From positions 124,001 through 188,000 of the forward strand of contig NZ_JQGC01000017.1 in NCBI RefSeq assembly GCF_000743575.1: a stretch of 64,000 bases of DNA. Direction: 5' to 3'. The stretch comes from Devosia riboflavina. Its GTDB lineage: Bacteria > Pseudomonadota > Alphaproteobacteria > Rhizobiales > Devosiaceae. How positions within the stretch are numbered: position 1 is the first letter of the stretch; each line of letters opens with the position of its first letter. Under the pieces are notes generated by a model. That model was not told the DNA's origin. It made no database searches and saw nothing but the letters and a program-made list of their open reading frames with translations. Below, piece after piece: positions 26,032 to 35,994 of this stretch. The translations under genes and the position numbers were made by a program.

Positions 26032-26293
26032 GGATGAAGACGGCGCGGGCCGACCGAGCATTTGCAGTACTGTCGCTGAGAATGATGGACCATCAGCAAG
26101 GCGCCGCGGTTCCGGTGCCAAGGCTACCCGCGTTTCCATCGGTTCTTTCGCGCACAACCAAAATCATGAAGCGGGACGCCCAGCCTAATGCGGGGACGCC
26201 GCGCCATTCTCCTCACGCCCCGGTGAGCGGTAGCCTCAACGGGCTCCACACCGGATTTATGTTTTGTTGGAGCCTGTTAGGGGAGACGGCAAT

Positions 26294-27736
26294 ATGGCGG
26301 CGGGGGCTGACAAAGGGAAACTATCGCTCAATGCGCTGACGGCGATGGTCATCGGGTCCATGATCGGGGCCGGCATCTTCAACCTGCCGGGGAGGTTTGC
26401 GACCGCTACCGGACCTTTTGGCGCCATCATCGCCTGGGCCATTGCCGGCACCGGCATGTATATGCTGGCCCGCGTCTTCCAATCGCTGGCGACCAGAAGG
26501 CCCGATATCGATTCCGGCGTCTTCGCCTATGCCAAGGCCGGTTTCGGCGACTATATGGGCTTCCTCTCCGCCTTCGGCTATTGGCTCGGAAGCTGCCTCG
26601 GCAATGTCTTTTACTGGGTTCTCATAGGCTCGACGCTCGGGCGTTTCTTCCCCGAGCTCTTCGGCGATGGCAGCAGCCCCATAGCGATCGTGGTTTCCCT
26701 GGTCGGCATCTGGGCCTTCCACTTCATGATCCTGCGCGGCGTCGAACAGGCCGCCTTCATCAATACCGTCGTCACCATCGCCAAGATCGTGCCGATCGTC
26801 GTGGCGGTGCTGATCTTCATTTTCTTCTTCAATTACAACCAGTTCTCCGAAAACTTCTTCGGCGGGCTCGACATGCCCGAAAAGAGCCTCGTCGCGCAGG
26901 TGCGCGACACCATGCTCATCACCGTCTTCGTCTTCCTCGGCATCGAGGGGGCGAGCGTCTATTCCCGCTTTGCCAAGAAGCGCGAGGATGTCGGCACCGC
27001 CACCGTGCTCGGCTTTGTCGCGGTGACCGGCCTTATGGTCGCGGTCACCCTCCTGCCTTTTGCCACCGCACCGCGCGCGGCGATTGCCGGGGTGGCGAAC
27101 CCATCGCTGGCCGGGGCGCTCGAACTCGTGGTCGGCCATTGGGGCGCGGTCTTCATTTCCATCGGCGTGCTGGTTTCGGTGCTCGGGGCCTATCTTGCCT
27201 GGTCGCTGATCTGCGCCGAGGTGATGTTCGCCGCGGCAAAATCGCAGGACATGCCAAAAATGTTCGCGGCGCAGAACGACAATGGCGTGCCCGCCAATGC
27301 GCTCTGGCTGACCAATATCGTGGTCTCGATCTTCGTCATCTCGACCTATTGGTCGGCCGACGCCTTCAACTTCATGCTCGACATGACCAGCGTCACCGCC
27401 CTCCTGCCCTATCTCCTGGTGGCCGGCTATGGCGTCATCGTCGCCCGCAGGGGCATCGGCTATACGGCGAGCGAGGCCAACGAACGGCCGATGGACCAAA
27501 TCATCGCCTGGATCGCCGTCATCTACACGCTCTTCATGTTCGTGGCCGCGGGGCTGAAATATGTGGTGCTGGTGGCCGTTCTCTTCGTGCCGGGGACCAT
27601 CATCCTCTATTTCTGGGCCCGCCGCGAGCAACAGGCCCGCTTCTTCACGCCGGTGGAGCTGGTGGTTTTTGGCATCACCGTTCTCGCCGGCATCATCGGA
27701 ACAGTGGGTCTCGTGACCGGGACCATTACCCCCTGA
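26294..27736 (+). CDS. arcD: Arginine/ornithine antiporter (APC superfamily)
   Basis: A 480-residue amino-acid/polyamine antiporter with about 12 or 13 hydrophobic helices. The N-terminal [19 protein letters not shown] is the family's substrate-binding helix 1 signature. The sequence resembles ArcD/YdgI-type arginine:ornithine exchangers and is followed directly by arginine deiminase, which supports the assignment. I chose ATG 26294, preceded by GGGGAG; the TTG at 26264 lacks one. It lies 17 bp before arcA. Confidence 0.87.
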   Translation: MAAGADKGKLSLNALTAMVIGSMIGAGIFNLPGRFATATGPFGAIIAWAIAGTGMYMLARVFQSLATRRPDIDSGVFAYAKAGFGDYMGFLSAFGYWLGSCLGNVFYWVLIGSTLGRFFPELFGDGSSPIAIVVSLVGIWAFHFMILRGVEQAAFINTVVTIAKIVPIVVAVLIFIFFFNYNQFSENFFGGLDMPEKSLVAQVRDTMLITVFVFLGIEGASVYSRFAKKREDVGTATVLGFVAVTGLMVAVTLLPFATAPRAAIAGVANPSLAGALELVVGHWGAVFISIGVLVSVLGAYLAWSLICAEVMFAAAKSQDMPKMFAAQNDNGVPANALWLTNIVVSIFVISTYWSADAFNFMLDMTSVTALLPYLLVAGYGVIVARRGIGYTASEANERPMDQIIAWIAVIYTLFMFVAAGLKYVVLVAVLFVPGTIILYFWARREQQARFFTPVELVVFGITVLAGIIGTVGLVTGTITP

Positions 27737-27753
27737 AATCAAGGAGTTTGACG

Positions 27754-28992
27754 ATGGAATCCAGTTTTGGCGTCCATTCCGAAGTCGGCCAATTGCGCAA
27801 GGTCATGGTCTGCGCGCCCGGCAAGGCGCATCAGCGGCTGACCCCATCCAATTGCGACGACCTGCTATTCGACGACGTGCTCTGGGTCGATGTGGCCAAG
27901 CGCGACCACTTTGATTTCATGAACAAGCTGCGCGAGCGCGGTGTCGACGTGGTAGAGATGCATAACCTGCTCGAACAGACCGTGGCGCTGCCCGAAGCCA
28001 GGGCCTGGATACTCGACAACCAGATCGTGCCCAACAAGGTGGGGCCTGATCTCGTCAACGATGTCCGCTCCTATCTCGATGGACTATCCAACCGGCAATT
28101 GGCGGAGACTTTGATCGGGGGCCTTTCCACTTACGAATTCCCCGATTCCGTCGGCGGGGAGCGCATGAACCTGGTGCGCGACGCGGCGGGGGTGAACGAA
28201 TATCTGCTGCCGCCCCTCCCCAACACGCTCTATACCCGCGACACCACCTGCTGGATCTATGGCGGGGTGACGCTCAACCCGCTCTATTGGCCGGCGCGGC
28301 ACGAGGAAACGCTGCTCACCAGTGCGATCTACAAGTTCCATCCCGACTTTGCCGGCAAGGTGAATGTCTGGTGGGGCGACCCGACCAAGGAATGGGATCT
28401 CGCGACCCTCGAAGGCGGCGACGTCATGCCCATCGGCAAGGGCAATGTTCTCATCGGCATGAGCGAGCGAACCTCGCGCCAGGCGATCGCCCAGCTTGCC
28501 AAGACGCTTTTTGAAAAGGGCGCCGTGGAGCGCGTCATCGTCGCCGCCATGCCAAAGCTGCGCGCCGCCATGCATCTCGACACGGTCTTCACCTTTGCCG
28601 ACCGCGACTGCGTGCTGATCTATCCCGATATCGTCAACCCCATCGAATGCTTCTCCTATCGGCCCGATGGCAATGGCGGGCTGGAACTGAAGAAGGACAA
28701 GGGCGGACTCGTCGAAACCGTGCGCGAGGCGCTGGGGCTCTCGGAAATCCGCGTCGTCGAGACGGCGGGCAATGACTATACCCGCGAGCGCACCCAATGG
28801 GACAGCGGCGCCAACCTCGTCTGCGCTTCGCCCGGCGTCGTCTTCGCCTATGACCGCAACACCTATGTCAACACGCTGCTGCGCAAGGCGGGCATCGAGG
28901 TCATCACCATTTCCGGCTCCGAACTGGGGCGCGGACGCGGCGGCGGCCATTGCATGACCTGTCCCATCATTCGCGACGCCGTCGACTACTGA
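27754..28992 (+). CDS. arcA: Arginine deiminase
   Basis: Converts arginine to citrulline and ammonia. 412 residues, normal length. Active-site features are FTRDT-type [11 protein letters not shown], the EGGDV loop, [10 protein letters not shown] (catalytic His) and the nucleophilic Cys400 in [10 protein letters not shown], with the usual RDAVDY end. The start is the ATG after AAGGAGTTTGACG; the same frame runs much further upstream only as a shadow of arcD. No arcB or arcC follows, so citrulline may be exported or processed elsewhere and the ammonia may serve pH homeostasis. Confidence 0.93.
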   Translation: MESSFGVHSEVGQLRKVMVCAPGKAHQRLTPSNCDDLLFDDVLWVDVAKRDHFDFMNKLRERGVDVVEMHNLLEQTVALPEARAWILDNQIVPNKVGPDLVNDVRSYLDGLSNRQLAETLIGGLSTYEFPDSVGGERMNLVRDAAGVNEYLLPPLPNTLYTRDTTCWIYGGVTLNPLYWPARHEETLLTSAIYKFHPDFAGKVNVWWGDPTKEWDLATLEGGDVMPIGKGNVLIGMSERTSRQAIAQLAKTLFEKGAVERVIVAAMPKLRAAMHLDTVFTFADRDCVLIYPDIVNPIECFSYRPDGNGGLELKKDKGGLVETVREALGLSEIRVVETAGNDYTRERTQWDSGANLVCASPGVVFAYDRNTYVNTLLRKAGIEVITISGSELGRGRGGGHCMTCPIIRDAVDY

Positions 28993-29021
28993 GTTTTTCA
29001 AACGCGTATCGAGGTGCAAAA

Positions 29022-29402
29022 ATGTCTAGCAATTTCTGGGAAATTCTCTGGCTGATCCTCTCCACCTTCTTCCTCATCACCTATCTCATCGTGCTGTTCC
29101 AGATCATCATCGACCTGTTCCGCGATCGCGAGATCGGCGGCTTTGCCCGGGCCATCTGGGTGATTGCGCTGATCTTCCTGCCCATGCTGACGGCGCTCGC
29201 TTATCTGCTCACCCGCGGCAGCGGCATGGGTCGGCGGCAGATTGCGGCCAATCAGGAGGCGCGGGCGGAAGCTGAGACCTATATCCGCAATGTCGCCGGC
29301 ACCTCGCCCGCCGAACAGATCGCCCGGGCGAGCAGCCTCCTCAAGGAAGGGGTGATTTCCGAAGCCGAGTTCAACACGCTCAAGGCCAAGGCATTGGCAT
29401 GA
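29022..29402 (+). CDS. SHOCT-domain membrane protein with PLDc_N-like helices
   Basis: A 126-residue protein. Two N-terminal hydrophobic helices (LSTFFLITYLIVLFQIIIDLF and AIWVIALIFLPMLTALAYLL) resemble the phospholipase_D N-terminal family, followed by a cytosolic tail ending in a SHOCT motif (ASSLLKEGVISEAEFNTLKAKAL). GAGGTG precedes the ATG. It sits between arcA and an ExoD-family gene and overlaps the latter by 4 bp, so all are co-transcribed. Function unknown. Confidence 0.75.
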   Translation: MSSNFWEILWLILSTFFLITYLIVLFQIIIDLFRDREIGGFARAIWVIALIFLPMLTALAYLLTRGSGMGRRQIAANQEARAEAETYIRNVAGTSPAEQIARASSLLKEGVISEAEFNTLKAKALA

Positions 29403-30124
29403 GCGAGACGGGTCGGGATGGCTCAACGGGCGTTGCAGGCATGACCGACGAAAGTCCCGGCCATGACCATGACCATGGCCACGACCCGATCATCCCCATC
29501 GTCGATGTCATCGTCGCGCAATTGCGCGAGCGGGCGGGGCGGCCCGATGCCGCCCTGACCTGCGCCGATCTCCTCGCCATGGTGGGGGAGCGTTCGCATG
29601 TGCTGGCTATCATGCTCTTTGCCCTCCTCAACCTCTTGCCCGGCCCGCCGGGCTATAATTTCCTCATGGCGGTCGCCATGTTCGCGGTCGGCATAGCTAT
29701 GCTGCTGGGTCGCCCGATGAGCTTTGGCAACTGGTTCGGGCGCATGCCGCTGCCCCTAAAAGTCATCAAGAAACTGCTCGAGGCGCTAGCGGTGATCGTG
29801 CGCTGGGCGGCAAAGATTTCGGCGCCGCGCTGGCGTGGGCTCGTGGGGCCGGGCGCCATGCCGTTTCTGGCGGTGATCGCCATCTTCCTCGCGCTCGTCA
29901 ACATGGCGCCGGTGCCGTTCATGAACCTCATCCCCTCGGCGGGGCTGGCGGTCATCTGCATGGGCGTTCTCAACCAGGATGGCATTGCCGTTCTGGTCGG
30001 CATTGCCATTGGCGCATTGGGGACGGTGGTGGCGCTGGTCGCCATCTGGCTGATCTTCGTGCTGGCCTTTGCCCTCGGCGATATCGTCGAGCATGTGGTC
30101 GAGGGGGACGACCCCACACAATAA
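29399..30124 (+). CDS. ExoD-family exopolysaccharide-synthesis-like membrane protein
   Basis: A 241-residue protein. A His/Asp-rich N-terminus (GHDHDHGHD, possibly metal-binding) precedes an ExoD domain (LRERAGRPDAALTCADLLAMVGERSH ... LLNLLPGPPGYNFLM) with about five hydrophobic helices. ExoD proteins were linked to exopolysaccharide synthesis and alkaline pH tolerance in Rhizobium. The neighbouring arginine deiminase, HdeD-like and NhaC genes make a pH-related role plausible. The start overlaps the previous gene by 4 bp. Confidence 0.75.
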   Translation: MSETGRDGSTGVAGMTDESPGHDHDHGHDPIIPIVDVIVAQLRERAGRPDAALTCADLLAMVGERSHVLAIMLFALLNLLPGPPGYNFLMAVAMFAVGIAMLLGRPMSFGNWFGRMPLPLKVIKKLLEALAVIVRWAAKISAPRWRGLVGPGAMPFLAVIAIFLALVNMAPVPFMNLIPSAGLAVICMGVLNQDGIAVLVGIAIGALGTVVALVAIWLIFVLAFALGDIVEHVVEGDDPTQ

Positions 30125-30170
30125 ATCCGGCCTCCGGGCCAAAGCGACAACAAGTGCAAGGAGTTACCAA

Positions 30171-30734
30171 ATGGCGGCGTCTTCCAAGCGTTGGGCGGTT
30201 ACATTCAGCCTGTTGCGCGGCGCGCTTCTGCTGATCGGCGGGCTCGTCGCCCTGTTTCTCCCCGATTATGCGCTCAAAGTCGTGGTCGTGGTCGGCGGCA
30301 CGGTGCTGCTGGTGGATGGCGTGCTGGGGGCCTTGGCGAGCCAGAACTATGGCATCGAATCGAGCTGGCCCTTCTGGCTGAGCCTCGTGCGCGGGGGGCT
30401 GGCGGCACTGGCCGGCATCCTGCTGCTCTTGAGCCCCTTCCTCGCGGGCGTCTTGACCGTCGATCTCCTCTCCTGGCTGATCGGGCTCGGCGCCATTGCC
30501 GTGGGCCTGACGGAAGCCTTCATCCTCATCCGCTACCGCAAGAATTTTCCGCCGGTCTGGACCTCGGTGGCGGGTGCGGCCATCTATATCGTGCTCGGCG
30601 CCCTGCTCATTGCCCTGCCGATGACAGGCGCACTGCTGCTTATGCAGATCGGCGGCGGTCTCGTTGCCCTCTTTGGCCTGATCCAGATTGTGAGAAGCTG
30701 GGGCGCGGCCAAGGAAAGGCTGGCGCGGGTCTGA
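30171..30734 (+). CDS. HdeD-like DUF308 membrane protein
   Basis: A 187-residue integral membrane protein of the HdeD/DUF308 family with about six short helices in repeated pairs (LLIGGLVALFLPDYAL; LAALAGILLLLSPFLAG; AIYIVLGALLIALPMTGALL). HdeD in E. coli is an acid-resistance membrane protein. I chose ATG 30171, preceded by AAGGAG. It lies 1 bp before nhaC. Confidence 0.78.
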   Translation: MAASSKRWAVTFSLLRGALLLIGGLVALFLPDYALKVVVVVGGTVLLVDGVLGALASQNYGIESSWPFWLSLVRGGLAALAGILLLLSPFLAGVLTVDLLSWLIGLGAIAVGLTEAFILIRYRKNFPPVWTSVAGAAIYIVLGALLIALPMTGALLLMQIGGGLVALFGLIQIVRSWGAAKERLARV

Positions 30735-30735
30735 C

Positions 30736-32202
30736 ATGGAGCCCATCCAGCCGCAAAGGGTGATCAGGGAGCCATCGCTGCTCGATGCGCTGATTCCGCT
30801 CATCGTGCTGGCGGTGCTGATTTCGGCGGCGGTCTATCTCTTCGGCAATGCGGCCATGGACGGGCCGCTGCAGGTGGCGCTGATCTTTTCCGCGCTCACC
30901 GCGGCGCTCATCGTGCTCAAGAACGGCCACGCCTGGGAGGAGGTGGCCGAGGCCGGGCGCAAGGGCGTCTCCTCGGTCGTCAGCGCCATTTTCATCCTCT
31001 TTGCCATCGGCGCGCTGATCGGGGCCTGGAACATGGCGGGCACCATCCCGACCCTGGTCTATTATGGCATCACGGTCGTCGATGCCGACTGGTTTTATCC
31101 GGCCGCTTTCCTTGTCTGTGCGCTGATCTCCTTCGGCATCGGCAGCTCCTGGACTACGGCGGGGACCATCGGCGTCGGCCTTGTGGGCCTCTCCATCATG
31201 GTGGGTGTATCGGCCGAAATCACCGCGGGCGCGGTTATCTCCGGGGCCTATGTGGGGGAAAAGATGTCCCCCTTGTCCGAAACCGCGATCCTTGCCGCGC
31301 AATTGACGGATACACCCATCCATACCCATTTGCGGGCGCAGGCCTGGAGCTCCGGCCCGGCACTGGTCATCGCGCTTGTCGGCTTCGTGCTTATCGGCAC
31401 CCTCGATGGTGCGGCCGGGGCGAGCGAGGCGCTGATCGATTCCGAGCTTGGCGCCCTGTCGCAGCTTTTTGCCATTTCCCCATGGACGCTACTGCCGGTG
31501 GTGCTGCTCGTCGCGCTATCCGTACTGAAAGTGCCAGCTTCGCTGGCCATAGCGGCTTCAGCGCTGTCGGCCGCGATCCTAGCGCCGTTTCTGCAATCGG
31601 AAGCGGTGTTGCGCTTCATCGATGCGCCTGATCTTGCCCCGATCATCGCTCACATAAAGGCCGGCTGGCAGGTGATGGCCACCGGTTTTGAGGCCAAATC
31701 CGGTCTCGAACAGGTGGATAGCCTGCTCTCGCGCGGCGGCATGGCGAGCATGCTGCCCACCATCTGGCTCATTCTCGGGGCGCTGGTCTTTGGCTCGCTG
31801 CTCGACGAATTCGGGCTGCTCCTAAAACTCGTGACGCCGCTGATCGCCCGGGCGAAATCGACGGGCGCGCTGGTCGCCACTGTGGTCGGCTCGGCCTTCG
31901 GGCTCAATGTCGTGGCGGGGGATCAATATGTGGCCGTGGTCTTGCCGGCCCGGATTTTCAGCGCCGAGTTCGGCAAGCGCGGCCTGGCCTCGAGCAACCT
32001 GTCGCGGGCCGTCGCCGATGGCGGCAGCGTCACCTCGCCGCTGATCCCGTGGAATTCCTGCGGCGCCTATATGGCGGCAGTGCTGGGCGTGCCGACGCTG
32101 ACCTACCTGCCCTTTTGCCTCTTCAATATCGCGAGCCCCCTCATGACCCTGCTGATCGGCTATACCGGCTGGCGCATTTTGCGCGCTACCGCCCCGGCGT
32201 GA
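30736..32202 (+). CDS. nhaC: NhaC-family Na+/H+ (or related) antiporter
   Basis: A 488-residue transporter with about 12 or 13 helices. NhaC signatures include FGIGSSWTTAGTIGVGLVGL, ISGAYVGEKMSPLSETAILAA and SRAVADGGSVTSPLIPWNSCGAYMA. It ends the run that begins with arcD-arcA. Because this family also includes amino-acid/proton exchangers, its cation specificity is open. It converges on the AraC gene downstream. Confidence 0.85.
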   Translation: MEPIQPQRVIREPSLLDALIPLIVLAVLISAAVYLFGNAAMDGPLQVALIFSALTAALIVLKNGHAWEEVAEAGRKGVSSVVSAIFILFAIGALIGAWNMAGTIPTLVYYGITVVDADWFYPAAFLVCALISFGIGSSWTTAGTIGVGLVGLSIMVGVSAEITAGAVISGAYVGEKMSPLSETAILAAQLTDTPIHTHLRAQAWSSGPALVIALVGFVLIGTLDGAAGASEALIDSELGALSQLFAISPWTLLPVVLLVALSVLKVPASLAIAASALSAAILAPFLQSEAVLRFIDAPDLAPIIAHIKAGWQVMATGFEAKSGLEQVDSLLSRGGMASMLPTIWLILGALVFGSLLDEFGLLLKLVTPLIARAKSTGALVATVVGSAFGLNVVAGDQYVAVVLPARIFSAEFGKRGLASSNLSRAVADGGSVTSPLIPWNSCGAYMAAVLGVPTLTYLPFCLFNIASPLMTLLIGYTGWRILRATAPA

Positions 32203-32211
32203 AACTCTGCC

Positions 32212-33246
32212 TCAGGCCAATGCCGCGAGGATTTCGGCAATATTGGTGATGGAGGCGGTCGGCGGACCGGGCGAGCGCGATGGGATCGACCGCCCCTCGT
32301 GGCGCGCCTCGCTGGGGCTGTAGCCGAACTGACGCCTGAAGGCGCGGCTAAATTCGGAGGGTTCGAGAAAACCGCGTTCGGCGGCGATTTCGTGAATGGG
32401 ACGCATATCCGCGCCCGAGGACAGGGCCCGATGCGCATCCTGCAGCCGGGCGAGGCGGATATATTGGACGACACCGCCCATGGGTTCGAACAGGCGATAA
32501 AGCGCGGTTCGCGACATGCCCAATTGCCGGCACAGCTCCCGCACAGTGAGCCGGGGCGATAGCAGGTTCTGTCGGATGAGGCGCTTGGCGCGCTCCAACT
32601 GCGTCGCCTGCAGGGCCGGCATGGCCTCGGCCAGCGCGTCCCGGCCCGGCGCCGTGCAGGCGACCAGCATGGCGCGCGTTGCCGTGGCGACGGCGGGCAG
32701 GTGATCGGCACTGAGACGCGGCAATTGTCGCCGCAGCGAATGGAGATAATCGGCGAGGAGCCCGCCGAGCTGAGAGGCGACATGGCGCTCATGCAGCGCA
32801 TCGAGGCCCTGCGCGCCGGCCGGACAGAAATCGCGCGGCACGACCAGGGCGACGGCATCGAAATCGGTGGTGGAGCCGGCGCTGATCCGGTGCATGGACC
32901 GCACATAGCAGAGCCCGGCGCCCGCCCTGTGCCCGGCCTCCGAGCGCATGACGCCGCGCCGCGGCGCGACCAGCAGCCAGTGATCCACCGCATCGGCCCG
33001 CAGGCGGGAGGTATCGCGGCGGAAATCGAGAGCGGGCATGACCGTATGGGTCAGGGCCAGGGCGCCCATGTCCCAGGCCAGCGACTGGGCCCTAAACCCC
33101 TTGTCGTGCGGGGTCTTTGGTTCCATGGCGACGAGAGGCCGCATGATCGACACCCAGGCATCGAACTGATGCCTGGCCTCTACCGCGGCCGTCGAGAAGG
33201 CGTAACTCGGGACGCGGTCTGCGGGACTGGCGGTCGCTTCGGTCAT
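32212..33246 (-). CDS. AraC-family transcriptional regulator
   Basis: A 344-residue regulator with an AraC-binding-like N-terminal domain (RHQFDAWVSIMRPLVAMEP) and a C-terminal double HTH: ELCRQLGMSRTALYRLFEPMGG and IAAERGFLEPSEFSRAFRRQFGYSP. AGGGTG precedes the ATG. It is convergent with nhaC and could control the arc/nhaC run, but no binding site was found. It resembles the AraC protein at 21976-23064. Confidence 0.8.
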   Translation of the reverse strand: MTEATASPADRVPSYAFSTAAVEARHQFDAWVSIMRPLVAMEPKTPHDKGFRAQSLAWDMGALALTHTVMPALDFRRDTSRLRADAVDHWLLVAPRRGVMRSEAGHRAGAGLCYVRSMHRISAGSTTDFDAVALVVPRDFCPAGAQGLDALHERHVASQLGGLLADYLHSLRRQLPRLSADHLPAVATATRAMLVACTAPGRDALAEAMPALQATQLERAKRLIRQNLLSPRLTVRELCRQLGMSRTALYRLFEPMGGVVQYIRLARLQDAHRALSSGADMRPIHEIAAERGFLEPSEFSRAFRRQFGYSPSEARHEGRSIPSRSPGPPTASITNIAEILAALA

Positions 33247-33346
33247 GTCGGCACCCTTGGCGCTCTATCTCAAGGCTATATGCACCGCCGCCATCCCGGC
33301 AAGGAGCCGGGTTGGCGCGCGGGCGCCGGGGGGTTCGGCAGGAGGC

Positions 33347-33820
33347 CTAGATCCGCGTTGCCGTAAAATTCCGGCGCGACACGCCGGGCACGGTTGGATG
33401 GTAGGTGCAGCGCAGGGTGCGGATGCGGGGCGTATCGCCGACGATGACGCGCCCGAGATTGCCCAAAAACCCAAGCGGGCGGCAATCGACCGAGGCGGCT
33501 TCCCAGGCCTGGCGGCGACCGCAGGAGGTGCGGTGCAGGTCCATGAAAATATCGCGGCCCGAGGTATGCCAATCCATGCGGCCATCGCATCTGGTGCCGC
33601 CGCCGCGCACCTGGAAGGTGCCGCGCCGGTCAAAGCAGAAGGTCACCCGATAGGGACCGAAGAGGGTTTCATTGGACCGGAAGCAGCCATTGACGGAAAC
33701 GCCGCCGGGATGATCGGGCACCATGACCAGGGGCGCGATATCCTGCGCCTGAATGGCGGAGCCGAAACCTGCAACAAGTATGACGGCCGAAAAAAGTAGT
33801 TTTAAATTAAAGCCTTTCAC
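33347..33820 (-). CDS. Exported cysteine-containing protein of unknown function
   Basis: A 157-residue protein starting at a GTG with a strong GAGGAGGG ribosome-binding site. The signal peptide is FNLKLLFSAVILVAGFGSAIQAQ. The mature part has at least six cysteines, suggesting disulfides, and a repeated FDRRGTFQVRGGG / CDGRMDWHTSGRDIFMDL segment of beta character. No family was recognised. It stands alone between an AraC gene and a divergent exported hydrolase. Confidence 0.65.
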   Translation of the reverse strand: MKGFNLKLLFSAVILVAGFGSAIQAQDIAPLVMVPDHPGGVSVNGCFRSNETLFGPYRVTFCFDRRGTFQVRGGGTRCDGRMDWHTSGRDIFMDLHRTSCGRRQAWEAASVDCRPLGFLGNLGRVIVGDTPRIRTLRCTYHPTVPGVSRRNFTATRI

Positions 33821-34023
33821 GAGAGCACCCTCCTCTAAATGGTGACTAGCCATTCCCGCTCCGGGCAATCTTAGCGAATGGACGAGGCACTTTTGATGTG
33901 CATGGCGTCCCACGGCTTTACTCTATGTCCCTATTTGCAAGGCCGCCCTGGGCGATCCTTTCCCGCGCCCGCATTCTTGGATTAGCTAAAACCCTGTCGT
34001 GGTTTTCAAGAAGGAGAGAGTTC

Positions 34024-35202
34024 ATGAACAGGGATCACGAAGAGGGTTTTGATCGCCGCGACTTCATGATTGCCTCGCTGGGCGCCGTCGGCGCCGCGGC
34101 CGCCCTGATGTCGGCTCCGGCCCTGGCCCAGGACGCGACCACGCCGAAAGCCGAAGGCGGCACGGTCTTTACCGGCGACATCATCAGCGGCAAAAAGGTG
34201 ATCTCCACGCTCGATATCGACACGCTGGAGCCGGGCCGGCACTTTTTCTATTTCCAGGGCGTGCAGATGCCCACCGGCCAGCACTGGTATGTGTCCGTCG
34301 CCGTGATCAAGGGCGAAAAGCTGGGCAAGCGGGTGGGCCTGATCAGCGGGGTGCATGGGGATGAAATGAGCCCCATCCACACCATCCAGACCGTGATGGC
34401 CGCGCTCGATCCCGCGGAGATGTCGGGCAGTGTGCTGGCCGTCTACGACCTGTCGCGGCCGGCCGTGGAAGACATGACCCGCCGCTGGCACAATTCGGGG
34501 CGCGGCATGGACCTGATCGACATGAACCGCCTGTTCCCGGGGAATGAAAACGCGCCCGATGCGCCGGTGCGCCATGCCGGCCTGGTCTTCAACCGGTTGC
34601 TGCGGAACAATCTCGACTATGCCATCGACTTCCACACCGCCGCCACGGGCATGGACGCCACGTCCTTCCATCTGGCGCGGATGGAGCTGCCCGAAGTGCG
34701 GGAGATGGCCGAGCTCTATCCAATCGACCACATCTTCGACAACGTGGCCTATCCCAGCATTTTGCCCAATGCACTGATCGATGTCGGCATTCCCTCTTTC
34801 ACGCCGGAAATCGGCCGCCCCCGCATCTTCGACCACGAGATGATCCCGCTCTTCGTCGAAGGCACGATGAACGTCCTAAAACATCACGGGGTGATTGCCG
34901 GGGAGATCGGGCGAACGGGCAAGGACAGCGGCGTTGTCATCGGCGATGCCATGGCGCCCGTCATCACCACCCATGGCGGCTTCGTCGAACTGCTGGTCGA
35001 GCTCAAGGAAAAGGTCGAAGCGGGACAGAAGGTCGCCATTCAGCGCAATACTTTTGGCGAGATCGTCGCCGAATATACCGCACCGCGGAGCGGCGAGGTG
35101 CTCGCGCGACGGACCGACGCCACCTGCGAGGAGGGGATGATCATTCTCTCCTTCCTCTTCGACAGCACGGTGCCGGAGGGTGGGGACCAGATCGTCGAAT
35201 GA
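34024..35202 (+). CDS. TAT-exported succinylglutamate desuccinylase/aspartoacylase-family protein
   Basis: A 392-residue zinc carboxypeptidase-like protein. A twin-arginine signal (DRRDFMIASLGAVGAAAAL) ends near PALAQ. The zinc-binding GVHGDEMSP (HxxE) and the catalytic-site DFHTAATGMD match the AstE/aspartoacylase fold. The C-terminal part (GGFVELLVELKEKVEAGQKV) is the beta domain of this group. The physiological amide substrate is unknown. ATG 34024 has AAGGAG eight bases upstream; 42 upstream in-frame codons have none. Confidence 0.82.
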   Translation: MNRDHEEGFDRRDFMIASLGAVGAAAALMSAPALAQDATTPKAEGGTVFTGDIISGKKVISTLDIDTLEPGRHFFYFQGVQMPTGQHWYVSVAVIKGEKLGKRVGLISGVHGDEMSPIHTIQTVMAALDPAEMSGSVLAVYDLSRPAVEDMTRRWHNSGRGMDLIDMNRLFPGNENAPDAPVRHAGLVFNRLLRNNLDYAIDFHTAATGMDATSFHLARMELPEVREMAELYPIDHIFDNVAYPSILPNALIDVGIPSFTPEIGRPRIFDHEMIPLFVEGTMNVLKHHGVIAGEIGRTGKDSGVVIGDAMAPVITTHGGFVELLVELKEKVEAGQKVAIQRNTFGEIVAEYTAPRSGEVLARRTDATCEEGMIILSFLFDSTVPEGGDQIVE

Positions 35203-35264
35203 TCTTTTTGGGGGCCGGGTCCCGCCCGGTCCCTTTCCACCAACCTGATTTTCGGGAGCTGCCC

Positions 35265-35966
35265 ATGACTAAGGGATTTCATCGCTTTTTCAGGACCGCA
35301 TCGCTGCTGGTCGCCGCCCCGCTGCTGCTCGGCGGGGCGGCCGAGGCGGCGAGCTGGACGGCGCGCGGCAATGAGCCGGGCTGGCACATTGACGTCAGCG
35401 ACAGCGCGATCAGCTTTTCCAGCATGGAGGGCGAGACTTTTAGCATCGAACCCGTGCCGGAGCCGGTGCGCGCGGAAGACATTGAAGTCTATACGGGGAC
35501 AGCCGGCGACAAGGCCTTTACGCTGGTCGCCATCGACAAGATTTGCACCGACAATATGTCGGGCATGCCCTTTCCCAAGGCCGTGGTGGTGACGATTGGC
35601 GAGCGGGCGCTGGTCGGCTGCGGCGGCGATCCGCTGAGCCTGCTTATTGGGGACTGGAAGGTCGAGGAGATTGCGGGAGAGCCTGTCATCGCAACCTCGG
35701 AAACCTCGCTCGCCTTCGATCTCGACGGCAGCATGCACGGCAATGCCTCATGCAACCGCTTCTTCGGCGGTTTTAGTCTCACCGGCGAAGGGCTGACCCT
35801 GTCGCCCGGCGGGGCCACCATGATGGCCTGCGAAACCGGGCTGATGGAGCAGGAACAAAAGTTCCTGGCGGCGCTAGAGCAAGTCAATCGCTTCGAAAGC
35901 CTTGCCGACGGGCGGCTGAGACTGGTGGACGTGGAAGGCAATACGGTGCTGGCGCTGCGGCAGTAG
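35265..35966 (+). CDS. Exported META-domain (HslJ-like) protein
   Basis: A 233-residue exported protein. The signal peptide ends near LLGGAAEAAS. Residues about 30-130 form a COG3650-like domain (WTARGNEPGWHIDVSD ... IDKICTDNMSGMPFPKAVVV). Residues about 135-233 are a META domain (GDWKVEEIAGEPVIATSETSL, GNASCNRFFGGF, MMACETGLMEQEQKFL). Such proteins are linked to envelope or heat stress; no enzyme activity is known. GGGAG precedes the ATG. It may be co-transcribed with the preceding hydrolase (63 bp gap). Confidence 0.8.
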   Translation: MTKGFHRFFRTASLLVAAPLLLGGAAEAASWTARGNEPGWHIDVSDSAISFSSMEGETFSIEPVPEPVRAEDIEVYTGTAGDKAFTLVAIDKICTDNMSGMPFPKAVVVTIGERALVGCGGDPLSLLIGDWKVEEIAGEPVIATSETSLAFDLDGSMHGNASCNRFFGGFSLTGEGLTLSPGGATMMACETGLMEQEQKFLAALEQVNRFESLADGRLRLVDVEGNTVLALRQ

Positions 35967-35994
35967 GGGGGCCCGATCTCACGCCCTCCCGGCG

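Larger units (their letters stand above)
25537..26293. other. Long intergenic region with palindromic repeats, upstream of arcD
   Basis: About 750 bp with no supported gene. It contains a hairpin at 25833-25855, a 104-bp inverted-repeat element at 25928-26031, and further GC-rich DNA up to the arcD ribosome-binding site (GGGGAG). The arcD promoter must lie near its right end. A CCGGTG...CACCGG stem around 26219-26253 could structure the arcD leader; I am not certain of it. Confidence 0.5.

Noticed and set aside
25820-26040. CRISPR array
   Set aside because: The palindromes are few, unequal and inverted rather than direct repeats with regular spacers.
26581-28992. 803-codon open frame on the plus strand covering arcD and arcA
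   Set aside because: The first 390 codons are arcD read in the wrong frame; the real gene is arcA from ATG 27754 with its own ribosome-binding site.
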